10,543 nt of DNA from Thermomucor indicae-seudaticae (lineage: Eukaryota; Mucoromycota; Mucoromycetes; Mucorales; Lichtheimiaceae): the NCBI GenBank assembly GCA_000787465.1, contig JSYX01000888.1, positions 1-10,543 of the forward strand, read 5' to 3'. The notes beneath the pieces were generated by a model, which was not told where the DNA came from, did not search any database, and saw only the letters and a program-made list of their open reading frames with translations. Positions 1 to 8,942 of the stretch are shown here, piece by piece. Positions within the stretch are counted from its first letter, which is position 1; every line of letters starts with the position of its first letter. A program made the position numbers and the translations under genes.

Positions 1-100
1 AACTGAGGAGATTTGGATTTTTAATGAAGCGAATAAAAAATTAGGTTTTCTCTCTTTCGCGTTACTGATGTTCGTGTCTTAAAAAAAGAATACAACATTT

Positions 101-106
101 TTTATT
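101..106 (-). terminator. Poly(A) signal AATAAA of the CAP gene
   Basis: The minus strand has AATAAA about 36 nt after the TGA at 142-144. The flanking DNA is AT-rich, fitting a 3' UTR end. Positions 1-100 beyond it hold no coding signal that I can see. Confidence 0.5.
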
Positions 107-141
107 GGATGCGTTTCATTTCTGAGAGCTACTGCTACAAC

Positions 142-692
142 TCAGTTGGGCAATACATTCTGCTTAAAGTACGCGCCATTGTCACCGACATTGTTTCCAG
201 GCGGGTAATAAGAGCAGGTATAGAGCTTGGATCCATCCTGGCAAGCCTTGACGCCACAGCCCAGCTGGGTCGTCGATTTCCACACCAACTGCGTGAAATG
301 GCCAGTATCCTCCGAAAAACCAGGGTTATTGTAGTTGTAGTTCTTTCCTTCGTTGTACCAGGCAGCAATGGCCGAAGCCCAGTTGGCATACCCCATTGCC
401 AAGTTTTCGCCATAAGGGCCCTATTTGCCATTTGTCATCGTTATCCGAATCCACTCAAAAGCGAAACGCTCCTTACCCCTGAGTGCTGGAATTTACAGCC
501 ATTGGACCAATGCTGAGCATAAGTCTCGAGCGTAGTGTTCCATTTGAGTGGAGGCGCAGAGTGTTTGGCACGGTACTTGTTGTGGATCTGCAAGACGTTA
601 TTGACGCTGGCCTTGGAAATGGCCAAAGAATCCTGGACAAGGGCCGCAAAGAAGAAGACAACGAACGTGATGAGCTTGGTGCAAGAAGTCAT
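142..692 (-). CDS. Secreted CAP/SCP (PRY/PR-1-like) protein
   Basis: Two exons, 692-477 and 420-142, with a 56-nt phase-0 intron at 421-476 (donor GTAAGG, acceptor ATAG), give 164 residues. Residues 1-24 are a signal peptide: a hydrophobic core ending SLA. The mature part is a single CAP domain. The junction restores HSG-GPYGENLA. The likely CAP tetrad is H70, E77, E96 and H113. CAP1 reads GHFTQLVWKST (112-122) and CAP2 reads YTCSYYPPGNN (139-149). Mature cysteines are C66, C127, C132 and C141, suiting two disulfides. The length is close to the bare CAP domain, without the Ser/Thr-rich spacer of yeast Pry1. Yeast family members are secreted and bind sterols or fatty acids; that role is inferred here. 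A TATA box lies 52-59 nt upstream of the ATG and an AATAAA about 36 nt past the stop. Confidence 0.93.
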
Positions 693-743
693 AACGAAGG
701 GAAAGGAACTGCAGAGGCAGAAGCTTAGCGATCACTTTCTCTT

Positions 744-751
744 CTTATATA
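744..751 (-). promoter_or_regulatory. TATA box of the CAP gene
   Basis: The minus strand reads TATATAAG here, 52-59 nt before the ATG at 692. This is a usual fungal distance if transcription starts about 25-35 nt before the ATG. It is called from sequence and position only. Confidence 0.55.
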
Positions 752-931
752 TTGACGGATACGTAGGACAAGAATAAATGATCAATTACTGTTGACATTG
801 GGATATCCCATCGTGATTCGATTTGTGCCAGGGCGGGCATTTTTTTACCAGAATTCAGGCTTCAGCAATAATAACTCAATAACGTTGGTGTTTACATGTG
901 ACTATGTACATGGTAAGGCTGATGAAGTGTT

Positions 932-1599
932 CTAGTCTTTCTTGGTTTTGGATCCGGATCGCTGCTGCTTTTTTAGCTGTGCTCGCTTCAGTTTGACCAA
1001 CAGAGTCATAGCGGCTCGAAGGATAAAGACCTTGATTAAATGCGTGAGATGTGTCCTCTCCGACTGACCCGTTTTTGTCATTACCAATGCAGTGAAGCCA
1101 TTAAAGAGAAGCGGAAACGAATAAACGGAGACAATAAAGAGTCCAGAATCATCAAAGTAATTGGCCGACGCAAATCTAGCCCAATGTTCCTGACAGAACA
1201 CGTTCAGCGGTCGCGTCATGGCTGCCAATCCCACTAAATTTTCTGTTATTAGCGAGCTCTCTTCACCTCATCCGTCAACTTACACAGTATAAAGAAATAG
1301 ATAGAAAGAGCATCATGTCGGCGATGAAGAAGAATTGTCAAGACAAAACACAGGACATGGAAAACAAGCAATCCTCGCAGCCAGTTCTGTGACCAGTCAA
1401 TCTTTCCAGTTGATCGTCAGACATTGCCGTGAGATCACAGATCGGCACAACAACTTACAGCTCGGAAAAACTCTACAGTCTGTCGAGCCATTCCAGACAA
1501 TTGGCCCTGCTGGTTAGCAGCTCCCAGCTGGCCGTGGATCATGTGCAGAATGCCATTGACAATGTCGTCTTGAGTAACTTGCCTTTCACCATTAGCCAT
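932..1599 (-). CDS. TMEM18: TMEM18 family membrane protein
   Basis: Four exons, 1599-1459, 1401-1284, 1233-1085 and 1030-932, give 168 residues. The introns are 57, 50 and 54 nt. The start chosen is the ATG at 1599 (AAGATGG context); an in-frame ATG at 1659 has a weaker context. The spliced protein aligns without gaps to my recollection of vertebrate TMEM18 from DW (49-50) onward: DWSQNW, then the first membrane segment with FH (61-62), a second segment at about 79-99, W104, NYFDDSGLF (111-119), a third segment at about 119-140 and a Lys/Arg-rich tail (145-168). The gap-free match depends on removing the 50-nt and 54-nt introns, which supports the model. In animals TMEM18 sits in the nuclear envelope/ER, and its tail is reported to bind DNA. 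The role in fungi is not established. Confidence 0.88.
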
Positions 1600-1776
1600 C
1601 TTTCGTTCCAGAAAAGAAACGGAGAAATTTTCAACCGTCTCAAGTAAGACAAAATGCATAGACTACTGTATTGAGCAACAAACGTTATGTACACATACAA
1701 GAAGACAGAGAGGGGAAGAAGGGGGCATATACAATAAAGTTCATTTACCTTACATGATTAAAAGAAGAAAAAAAGC

Positions 1777-3201
1777 TTAATCCTCCTCTTCCTCCAGACT
1801 CAATCTGGTTGGAAGCGGATCAGTGTAAAAGTAGTCGTGCTCGAGTGCATCAAGTGCCGAGAGACGCATTTCAGGATTCAACATGAGAAATTTGTCCAAG
1901 AGATCGATAGCCATTGGATCGTACCCTTCAAATACTTGTCGGACACGACGTTCGCTGGGCTCAAAACAAAAGCTACCAGCGTCAGGCAATGCTTGCCATC
2001 CAGGCATGGTTTCCTCTGTGGGCGAGCCACAAAGGTGGAAAATCTTTTTCAGTTGGTCCATGTCACTGTTTCCTCGCAGGATTGGCCTGCGTGTCAATAG
2101 CGCGCCTAGTATGCATCTATGAAAAGCCAAGTTACTTTTCTGGATCCCTATTTATTTCATATCTTTTCATGATTTACCCTACGCCCCACATGTCCACAGA
2201 GGTAGAATACTGATGCTCGCCCAAGATCAGTTCCGGTGCTCGGTACCAGCGTGACACGACAGGATTGGTGTATTCTACTACTTGTCGACCATCCATAGTG
2301 CGAGCCAAGCTAAAATCGGCAATCTGAAGAACGCCTACCCTATTGATCAACAAGTTTTCGGCTCCAATTCCCTTTGTGAGTCTTTCTCCTGTCGTCTCAT
2401 CTGGCTTTTCGACCCCGTATAACCTTTTTATCAATGGCTTACCTTTGATATCACGATGAAGTACGCGTCGCTGGAAAAGAAATCAGACAAACCTGCTGAG
2501 AGTAAACTTTTCAAGTCAAACTTACTTGGTGCAGGTAGGCTGTACCCTCCAGAAGCTGCTTGAACAACGACTTGATCTCGGCTGGCGTAAGATGCACCTG
2601 GTCCTCTAACAATTCCGCCAAGTCACGTTCCACATATGGAAGTGCCATATAACACATTCCTGGGATCAAGTTGACCGGATCACCTAGTCCCTCTATCAAA
2701 CTTCCCTCCTTGATTGTCTGGTGTGTGGCTTTTTGTTTACCTTTTGCAACTACCATCTCGAGCAGTGGGATGACGTTTTCGTGATCAAGCTGTTTCAGGA
2801 TCCGTATCTCGCGACAGGCCGTCATGGGAATCTACATACAGTAAATAAAGGAAAGAAAAGATCTATCCATGTCTGCGGGGAAAAAGGCTTACTACGCACT
2901 CCATCTTTTTCATCCTTTGGCATGACGTGCTTCAATGCAACAACGGTGTTTGTGGCCTTGTGGATTGCTTTGTGTACCACGCTTATTTTGACATGGTAAG
3001 GATACTACCATCGACTGGGACTTTTCTTTTTGACTGGACGTACCCATGGGTGCCTTCGCCGATGATATCCAGCAGCTCATAGTCTGAGAGCGGAGATACT
3101 CCTTTGAATTGACGCGCCCGTAAAGGGCTCGTTGTTGTTGGGTGCGTGTTCATCGAACGCTTTGGTGAGTCACGGTTATCAGCACCTCCCGCGCGCTTCA
3201 T
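1777..3201 (-). CDS. BUR1: CDK9/Bur1-like cyclin-dependent kinase
   Basis: Exons 3201-3044, 2981-2900, 2831-2526, 2470-2443, 2361-2178 and 2116-1777 give 365 residues. One donor is GTGCGT (2899); the others are GTA. The Gly-rich loop is IGEGTHGVV (47-55), the ATP lysine K70, and the PSTAIRE-like helix PMTACRE (82-88). The catalytic loop is HRDIKAEN (187-194), the activation-loop threonine T223 in EYTNPVV, and the APE motif APE (233-235). The C-lobe has GNSDMDQL, then [12 protein letters not shown], then a TDPLP segment and an acidic EEEED end. This pattern fits Bur1/CDK9, which phosphorylate the RNA polymerase II CTD and Spt5 with a cyclin. The DFG motif reads DFS (207-209). Residues 111-137 are uncharacteristic and may be an unrecognised 81-nt intron (2660-2740), leaving 338 residues. 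Another CDK subfamily is possible. Confidence 0.85.
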
Positions 3202-3255
3202 TGTGTCAATAAGAAGAGAAAAAGTGGAAACAAAAGAAAAAGCAGGAACGACTTT

Positions 3256-3263
3256 CTTTTATA
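3256..3263 (-). promoter_or_regulatory. TATA box of the CDK gene
   Basis: The minus strand reads TATAAAAG, 55-62 nt upstream of the ATG at 3201. Both the match to the consensus and the distance suit a fungal core promoter. Confidence 0.6.
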
Positions 3264-3323
3264 CCCGTGATCCATGTTACACGAAATGGCTGCTGAAAAC
3301 CAGGAAACAGACAAAGGTTCCGA

Positions 3324-3345
3324 CTCAGGACAGGACATTCCTGAG
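3324..3345. repeat. Short perfect inverted repeat
   Basis: CTCAGGA (3324-3330) and TCCTGAG (3339-3345) form a perfect 7-bp inverted repeat around an 8-nt spacer. It lies about 125-145 nt upstream of the CDK start. It could be a dimeric factor site or chance. Confidence 0.4.
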
Positions 3346-3683
3346 CCCGGTCCCGTCTTGAGTGCTGAGTGTCCTAAGCAAGCCGTCTCCAATTCTCTCC
3401 TGATCTGAGGTCGTCCTGAGCGGAACCACAACACAAACAGAGAGGGTACCTTATTAAGTTGGATTCCAAAGGTGATATTGGACAAGTGGTGGGATAACAC
3501 TCGTCAATATGTTCAAAAAGACTTTTTGGCGCGCGTCTTGAAGTAGTCCCAGGGTCAGTCCATGTTTACTACTCCTGTCGGCGCCCTTTTTTCATGTTAC
3601 TGCAATTGATGGCGGATCAAGTACAACACAAAGCAATCCGCTTCGACGTAACGTGCGGGTCTTTCCAGTCAACTCATCTGTTT

Positions 3684-3878
3684 CTACCACTGCTGCTGCC
3701 GTAAAGACAGATGCACGAGACAAGAGCCAAGTGACATGATAATGACCACGATAACGAAGACGACTTTGATCACCGTCAAGCTGAAATAGACACGCAGCGA
3801 CGTCAAACCTCGTCTTGTGCTATACGGATTGCAGTCCGCCAAGTACGAGAACGCCGTTACAGCTTCCGCATGACTCAT
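3684..3878 (-). CDS. Hypothetical small single-pass membrane protein
   Basis: A single-exon frame of 64 residues starts with MSHAEAVTAF and ends RQQQW. One long hydrophobic stretch, about residues 31-57 (VYFSLTVIKVV to GSCLVHL), would span a membrane. A polar N-terminus with C16 and the YSTRRG motif precedes it. The ATG context (GAGATGAG) is acceptable. The codons use many C- and G-ending forms like the neighbouring genes. The start lies only 71 nt below the coiled-coil gene's stop, in a pyrimidine-rich strip, so a promoter would be very compact. No good splice donor was found near its end. I do not recognise the family. It could be a chance frame or part of a longer 3' UTR. Confidence 0.4.
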   Translation of the reverse strand: MSHAEAVTAFSYLADCNPYSTRRGLTSLRVYFSLTVIKVVFVIVVIIMSLGSCLVHLSLRQQQW

Positions 3879-3949
3879 CTCACAAACATTGAAAGAAAAA
3901 GAGAAAAGAGACGTTCCCTTGGCAGATCAGGGGGTTCGACGTAACATTT

Positions 3950-4839
3950 TTATTGTTGTTGTTTGATCTCTCCGAGTAAAGCAATAGTCGACTGCACTTG
4001 GTTCATAAACACTGGCGGGTCCACATTGATCTCTGCAAACAAGTCCATGATTTCAAGGGGTATAAAGAGAAGACGCGAACATTCTCCTTCTTCTTCTTCC
4101 TGTACATCTTCCATTTCAATCCGCAAAACCTTTTCCTCATTGGAATCATCTTCTTCATTTTCACCTGAATCATGCTCTTGTATATCAAGCGATCCCACAT
4201 CGCGTCCCACATGATCGCCCACCCGCGTTAACCGTTCTAGATGCATGATCAGGGTATCGCAAATCGCTTTCTTGTCCATTTTCGGTGGCTGACTATCCAG
4301 CTCCTCCTTGTCAAACATCGCTTGTCGTTCCCTGATCCGTTCCTTGCGTTCCTTTCGGACAACCCTCGTAAGATCCTGGAACTGCGACTTGTATTGCTGT
4401 ACGCGTTCCAGTCTTGCTTGTCGTAGTGCCTGGAACTCGTTATTCAATGAAGCCAATAATTGCTCTTCTTCAGCCGCCTCAGACTTGGCTTTTGAGGCTT
4501 CCTGCCTGGTCATAATGATCGGGTTACTATTACGTCAAGGTACGAGGTGGGGAAAAGGTGGGCCCCTACTACCGCCGCCTGGATCTCTAGACAGCCTCGT
4601 TATTCAGTTTCCGTGTCCCCACGCAAAACACAAGCACTACCGTACCTGATTCGTAGTGTTCAATGAGGTCTCACGTTTACGTAAATCACGCTGGGCGACC
4701 GAACCAGGCACGAAATTAACAACAATATTTTTCAAGATGCTCGCACAGAAAGTACCAGTTTGCTTTTTATTCTGCTAATGTTAGCTTGGATCGCTTCAAC
4801 TTTTTTCTCATAAGCATCATCTTGCTCTCGTTGCTCCAT
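3950..4839 (-). CDS. Coiled-coil protein of unknown function
   Basis: Exons 4839-4756, 4690-4646 and 4501-3950 give 226 residues. The introns are 65 and 144 nt. Exon 2 is a 45-nt micro-exon, set by CCCAG before it and GTACGG after it; it adds the charged segment RDLRKRETSLNTTNQ (29-43) and keeps the frame. The start is the first in-frame ATG (GCAATGG context). Residues 10 to about 115 are rich in Glu, Lys, Arg and Gln and look like one long coiled coil. A strongly acidic linker follows, with DSNEEK and EEEEGE. The last 40 residues seem folded: IPLEIMDLFAEI, VDPPVF, then a short helix ending KQQQ. No signal peptide or membrane segment is seen. I do not recognise the family. A structural or complex-scaffolding role is only an inference from the coiled coil. 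The 144-nt intron may hide another small exon. Confidence 0.68.
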
Positions 4840-4958
4840 TGCTGGCTGTCGCTCAAAAAAGAAGAGAGTGGCTCTCCTTGATGCATGATGCTTGATCCTC
4901 TTTCGGATTCCGCTTGCCTTCACTTACTATGCAGCAGCCTCTAACATCCTGCAGACTC

Positions 4959-4964
4959 TTTATT
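4959..4964 (-). terminator. AATAAA overlapping the CorA stop codon
   Basis: The CorA frame ends CTG TAA TAA AG on the minus strand. There are thus two stops in tandem, and an AATAAA begins inside the first stop. If used, the 3' UTR would be very short. This fits the 123-nt gap to the next start. Confidence 0.4.
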
Positions 4965-6756
4965 ACAGGAGCTTTACGTATCGACCAAAGAACGTAACAG
5001 CTACAATGTACAGTAGCATGGAAAGTAGAATCCAAAAGAAGAAATTCAAATCAAGATACAATTTTCCCGGCACCTGAACGAAAAGTTTAATAACAATGAT
5101 TGAATCCGTGCGCGCGGTTTCTAGGTCATACCGGAACATTCATGCCAAAAAGACCCGTTGTGACTGACAATGGAATAAAGACAGTTGCCAAATAGGATAA
5201 TCGGTTCATGACGTTGTTTGTCAGTCTATAAGTCCGAGACAATTCGACATTCACTTGGGCAAGGTAATTGGTATGAGCTCGACCCAGAATACGATTATAG
5301 TGGCTGATATTTTGCACCATCGTCACAAGATGGTCTAATGAATGCCAGGTTAGTTTTGACTCCCTCTTTGGCCGTGTATCTATACCTTGAATGTCTCCCA
5401 AGTAAAGACACACATCGCTGAATGCTTTTTTGCCTTCTTCCGTCAACTCCTTTTGTACTAACAGCGCGCTATGATCGTCTTTGGCCCAGTCTTCGTATCG
5501 CTTCATGAGACTCTTGAGTACATCCAGTTTGGAAGTCAAGAGTCGCGATAACTGAGTCGACTGTCGGCGGCATCGACTGATGCGTCGCAGCATATCGGAC
5601 TGCTCCGACCGACGCAGCACAAGCGACAGTTCATCAATCGACACGGCTTCCATTTCGATCCGGAGCACGGCGGGAGCAAACGCGTCCGTGATGGCATCAA
5701 TAAGGGCATAACTCATCCAGTCCGGCGTAATCGTCATGTGGGCCTTGAGCTGATCCGCTCTTGAGCGTACTTTGGCCAGAAGATTGGATCGTCTAAAGTG
5801 GAACTACAGTCGTTACGTTTAACAATGCTGTTTATACCCCCTTCAACAGATAAATCGCATACCGTCAAAAGGCCATCCCGAAAGATGAGAATGTAAAAGT
5901 TAAAGGGCTTGATCTGATCACTGTGCGGATCAACTTCAAAGCTACGGAAGCAGATAAAGGTATAGTTTGGGAAGAGTTCCACTTTCTCTCGAGGTTCTTG
6001 AGACATCACATCTTCAACTGTCAACGGATGAATGTGAAACGTCTACCCATTCGTCGTCTTTGAATAAATTGTCCAAGGAGTACTTCAAGACAGCAAGTAC
6101 CTTGCTCAAGGTCCTCATTTCTTCGTCAAATGGACTCAGCACATCCACCCACCAGCCCGGTGTTTCCAGCGCATGTTCCAGGATCGCACGACCTTCTTCC
6201 GTCAAGAGCTGTCGTAGTCGCTTGGTAGGCGTTCCCACTCGCTGCGTCGTATAAATGTGGTACCGATACTCTTCCGGGTCCACGCCAAGTCCAAACTAAA
6301 AAAGAAAACTCGGTGCATAAGAAAATAAAATAAATGCAACACAAAACCGTCATTATTCATTACCGTAGCATGCTGATCCGCATAAGATTTGCTTCGTTTA
6401 GAAAGAGTCCTGCCAAGTTTCAATGTTGTTCCTTCGTCCGCTACAGCAGAAGACGTTTTTCGATCCACCACGGCTCCAAAAGCAGCCAGATCCACCTCCT
6501 TATCGTCATTGTACTGCGGGAACAAGACGTCCGCTTCCACATCATCAAGTTGGTTCCACTCATCGTCTTCTTCGGAATTAACAACCGTCGGAGCAGGACC
6601 ATCTTCTGAATCATGGTGAGACAACAACACATGGGGCCCATTATTCGGCGATGAGAACGGTAGACCCCTGTCTCCGTGCGAGAACGAAAGCGAAAATGAG
6701 CGACTGGCCAGTCGGCTGGCTAGTCGAGAACTGTCACCGGTAGGAAGCGAAGCCAT
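4963..6756 (-). CDS. CorA/ALR-type magnesium transporter
   Basis: Exons 6756-6364, 6295-6101, 6042-5863, 5803-5386, 5334-5132 and 5073-4963 give 499 residues. Introns are 68, 58, 59, 51 and 58 nt. The start has an ideal GCCATGG context. The Ser-rich N-terminus (about 1-130) is cytosolic. The domain shows GWWVDVL, then LSKTFHIHPLTVEDVM across a junction, ELFPNYTFICFRSF, DWMSYALIDAITDAFAP, SEQSDMLRRI, and LYLGDIQDHLVTMVQN, restored only if the 51-nt intron 5335-5385 (with CTAAC) is removed. Two membrane helices end the protein (about 441-461 and 474-492), with the signature GMN at 459-461 and a short tail. CorA proteins form pentameric Mg2+ channels. Yeast Alr1 is at the plasma membrane and Mnr2 at the vacuole; which applies here cannot be told. 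It is shorter than yeast Alr1 (about 859 residues), mainly in the N-terminus. Confidence 0.93.
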
Positions 6757-7035
6757 GGCGCGGCCATAGAGGATAAGAACAAGGTGAAAAAGAGAGAGAA
6801 GGCGGGCTAACTTTTTCCCTGTTTATTTAAGTATCATCAAAATTAAGTGCGGATCTTTTTGGTGCACTTCTTGCAAGTTTGGGACAGGTATTTTTCCACC
6901 GGTTTGGCAAAGCGATCACTTTAATAAGGTTAAAGCTATCGTGATCTCTTGGGACAGAGCTGAAAAGGGGGAACAACGATCAAAGCAAGCCTGCCTATCT
7001 ACCGTCATATTACCTCCGGTGGACAGACGGCTTTT

Positions 7036-7057
7036 GAGAGTGAGAGGGAGAGAGAGG
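7036..7057. repeat. GA-rich purine tract
   Basis: These 22 nt consist of GA repeats with a single T at 7041. On the gene strand this is a CT tract lying between the kinase poly(A) signal and the CorA promoter. It is a simple-sequence tract. Confidence 0.6.
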
Positions 7058-7156
7058 TGCTATGGGCCTTGGAAGGTTTGACTGTATACAAAAACAACAT
7101 TTTTCAGAGTCGCCAACCAATTCCGTTAGAATACAGCAACTCGTTGACAACATGGA

Positions 7157-7162
7157 TTTATT
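7157..7162 (-). terminator. Poly(A) signal AATAAA of the STE20 kinase gene
   Basis: The minus strand has AATAAA about 33 nt past the TGA at 7196-7198, in the context GTATAATAAATCC. Distance and sequence fit a fungal 3' end signal. Confidence 0.5.
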
Positions 7163-7195
7163 ATACACCGTTGCTCGCAGAAAAACTGTAGCTAG

Positions 7196-8916
7196 TCAGA
7201 ATTGAATGAAGCCGAAATCAGAGCTATTCGTTTCAAGCATCCAGGAACGATCCGACTTGTTTGAGAAAGGCAAAACATTGGCGTCTTCAGGAGTGATGGG
7301 TGAATCTTCCTCATCACGCCGTCCAAAATCCCACCATTCTGCCACGCTTTCTGTAACGGTGGGCGGGTCTGTCTTGACTATGTTCGTGTCGTTCGACGAA
7401 GAGCATGCGTAGTATTCCTTCAAATAACTTGCTAAAAAACGAGGCGGTTCAGCTGCTAGTATGAGTGGATGGGCAGCGGCTTGCTTGGCGGATAGCCGGT
7501 CTGCTGGATGCTTGTGCAAGCATGCGCGAGTAAATGAATGAAAGTCGTCTGAAAGAGGACGCTCAAGTGTGGGTGACGGACCGTGAATGATGCGTGAGAA
7601 TATCTATCAAAAGCAAGTTAGACTACCTACGAATAAGAGACGTCGGTAGACCTACAGTTGCGGCGTCGTATTCGCAGAATGGTGGCCATCCCGATGCTAA
7701 TTCAATGGCAGTAATACCAAGAGCCCAAATATCCACTTTTTCATCGTATTCTTTTCGTTCGAGAATTTCAGGAGCCATCCAACAAGGCGTTCCGACAAAG
7801 GATCGCCGAAACAGTTTGGTACGTTCTGTGAAGGTAAATTGAGGCACCGAGAGGTGTTGCGATGACGATGTTAGTTGTCGACGTTGACTCGGAGACCCGC
7901 TCCGAGCAGTAGTAGTAGTCGTCTTTTGGAGTGATAATGATGGACTGCTGTCGATATGAAGGAAATTGCTGACGCCAAAATCGGCAAGCTTGACGATTCC
8001 AGAATCTCGGTCCAGCAAGAAATTCGCGGCCTTGATGTCGCGGTGCATCAATCCATTGTTATGGAGATACACGATCCCTGATATGACCTGTTTAAGTACG
8101 CTGTTTGTTTTATTATTAGTTTGGCCTCTAAATCGAGCAGGGAGATATGTTACCAAACCACGACCGGAAGTTCCAGGCCATCTGGAAAAAAGTTGGTCAA
8201 GAGGTCGCGACAGGAGCCTGTTGTTAGTAGGCAGCACCATGAAGTAAATTCTATCGAGCACGCCTTTCTTCTTATTGTTATCTTTACCTCCTGACATGAT
8301 GGGCATCACGATATATAAAGCGGACCGAACAGTAAAGCTTTGATAGATCGGTAAAAGATGTTCATGACGACACAACTTCATGATTTGTATTTCACGTCGA
8401 AGGCCATCCAATCGATCCGAATCTAATAGTTCAGAGTGTTCCAAATCAACTTTCTTGACAGCCACGATGCTATTTGTTGGTATATGATGAGCCGCATAGA
8501 CACACGCCATGCCTCCAGACCCTGTCAGAAATTTAAAGTTAAAGGGGGTGCAATATACAGAAAATAAATTAGTCTGTACTACCCAAAATCCGGACCATGG
8601 TGTAATCCTGAGGTCTGCATGAATGTACCACCACCACAGCCTTTTGATTGCTGCTTGGCTTGTTCCGGAAATATCCAGTCCATCGAGAAACAAGGTCAGA
8701 AACCGACCGTCGTCTGGGTTGTGCCGTAGCAGTAGTAGCGCTGGAAGAAGCGGATGAAGACCATTCCTCCGTGATCCGCCTCGTGCGTAATAACTTTGGC
8801 CGCTCACGGAGGGATGCCAGTAGCAAATCATTGACTGAAGCCTTTCGCGTCACAATCACTTTGCCGGAAGCATGAAGATGACAGATTGAAGGTGCAGCCG
8901 AAGAAGAAGATTGCAT
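7196..8916 (-). CDS. STE20-family (FRAY/GCK-like) protein kinase
   Basis: Exons 8916-8583, 8521-8288, 8217-8154, 8100-7656 and 7603-7196 give 494 residues. Introns are 61, 70, 53 and 52 nt; two end with CTAAC-type branch sites. A Ser/Thr/Arg-rich N-terminus (1-105) precedes the kinase domain. The Gly loop is ILGSGGMACV (110-119), the ATP lysine K134 in VAVKK, and SGGSCRDLL (188-196) is rebuilt by splicing. The catalytic loop is HRDIKAAN (230-237), DFG is at 251-253, and the GCK-type activation segment is SFVGTPCWMAPE (311-322), followed by DIWALGITAIELASG. The best match is the OSR1/SPAK/FRAY branch; the MST/GCK branch is the alternative. The DFG-APE segment is about 71 residues, some 38 longer than in OSR1. 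The C-terminus has an AEWWDFG motif but no recognisable OSR1-type CCT domain. In animals FRAY kinases act in osmotic and ion signalling; the role here is inferred. Confidence 0.9.
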
Positions 8917-8942
8917 TTTCGCGCCACACTTCTTGTTCAATG

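Larger units (their letters stand above)
3202..3683. other. Intergenic region upstream of the CDK gene
   Basis: This 482-nt gap lies between the CDK start and the end of the small membrane ORF. It holds a TATA box (3256-3263), a CCAAT on the minus strand near 3474, and a short inverted repeat (3324-3345). A minus-strand open frame (3198-3500) crosses it but shows no domain and overlaps the promoter, so it is not called. I see no RNA gene. Confidence 0.6.
6757..7195. other. Intergenic region, STE20 kinase 3' end and CorA promoter
   Basis: This 439-nt gap holds the kinase's AATAAA (7157-7162), a purine tract (7036-7057) and the CorA upstream region. Near the CorA start the minus strand has a CT-rich stretch (6785-6803), common in fungal promoters. 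A weak TATA-like TTAAATAA lies about 70 nt before the ATG. TTGGGACAG occurs twice in direct orientation (6879-6887 and 6949-6957). No gene is visible. Confidence 0.55.

Noticed and set aside
109..516. A 135-codon plus-strand open frame
   Set aside because: It lies antisense to the CAP gene, which has a signal peptide, catalytic-type motifs and a clean intron. The plus-strand product shows no domain.
3198..3500. A 100-codon minus-strand open frame with a hydrophobic end
   Set aside because: It overlaps the CDK start and its TATA box, has no recognisable domain, and the hydrophobic end comes from a TTTTCTTT-type promoter tract.
5335..5385. A 17-residue insertion in the CorA domain
   Set aside because: The segment starts GTATAG, contains CTAAC and ends ATTAG. 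Removing it restores the conserved LGDIQDH run, so it is an intron.
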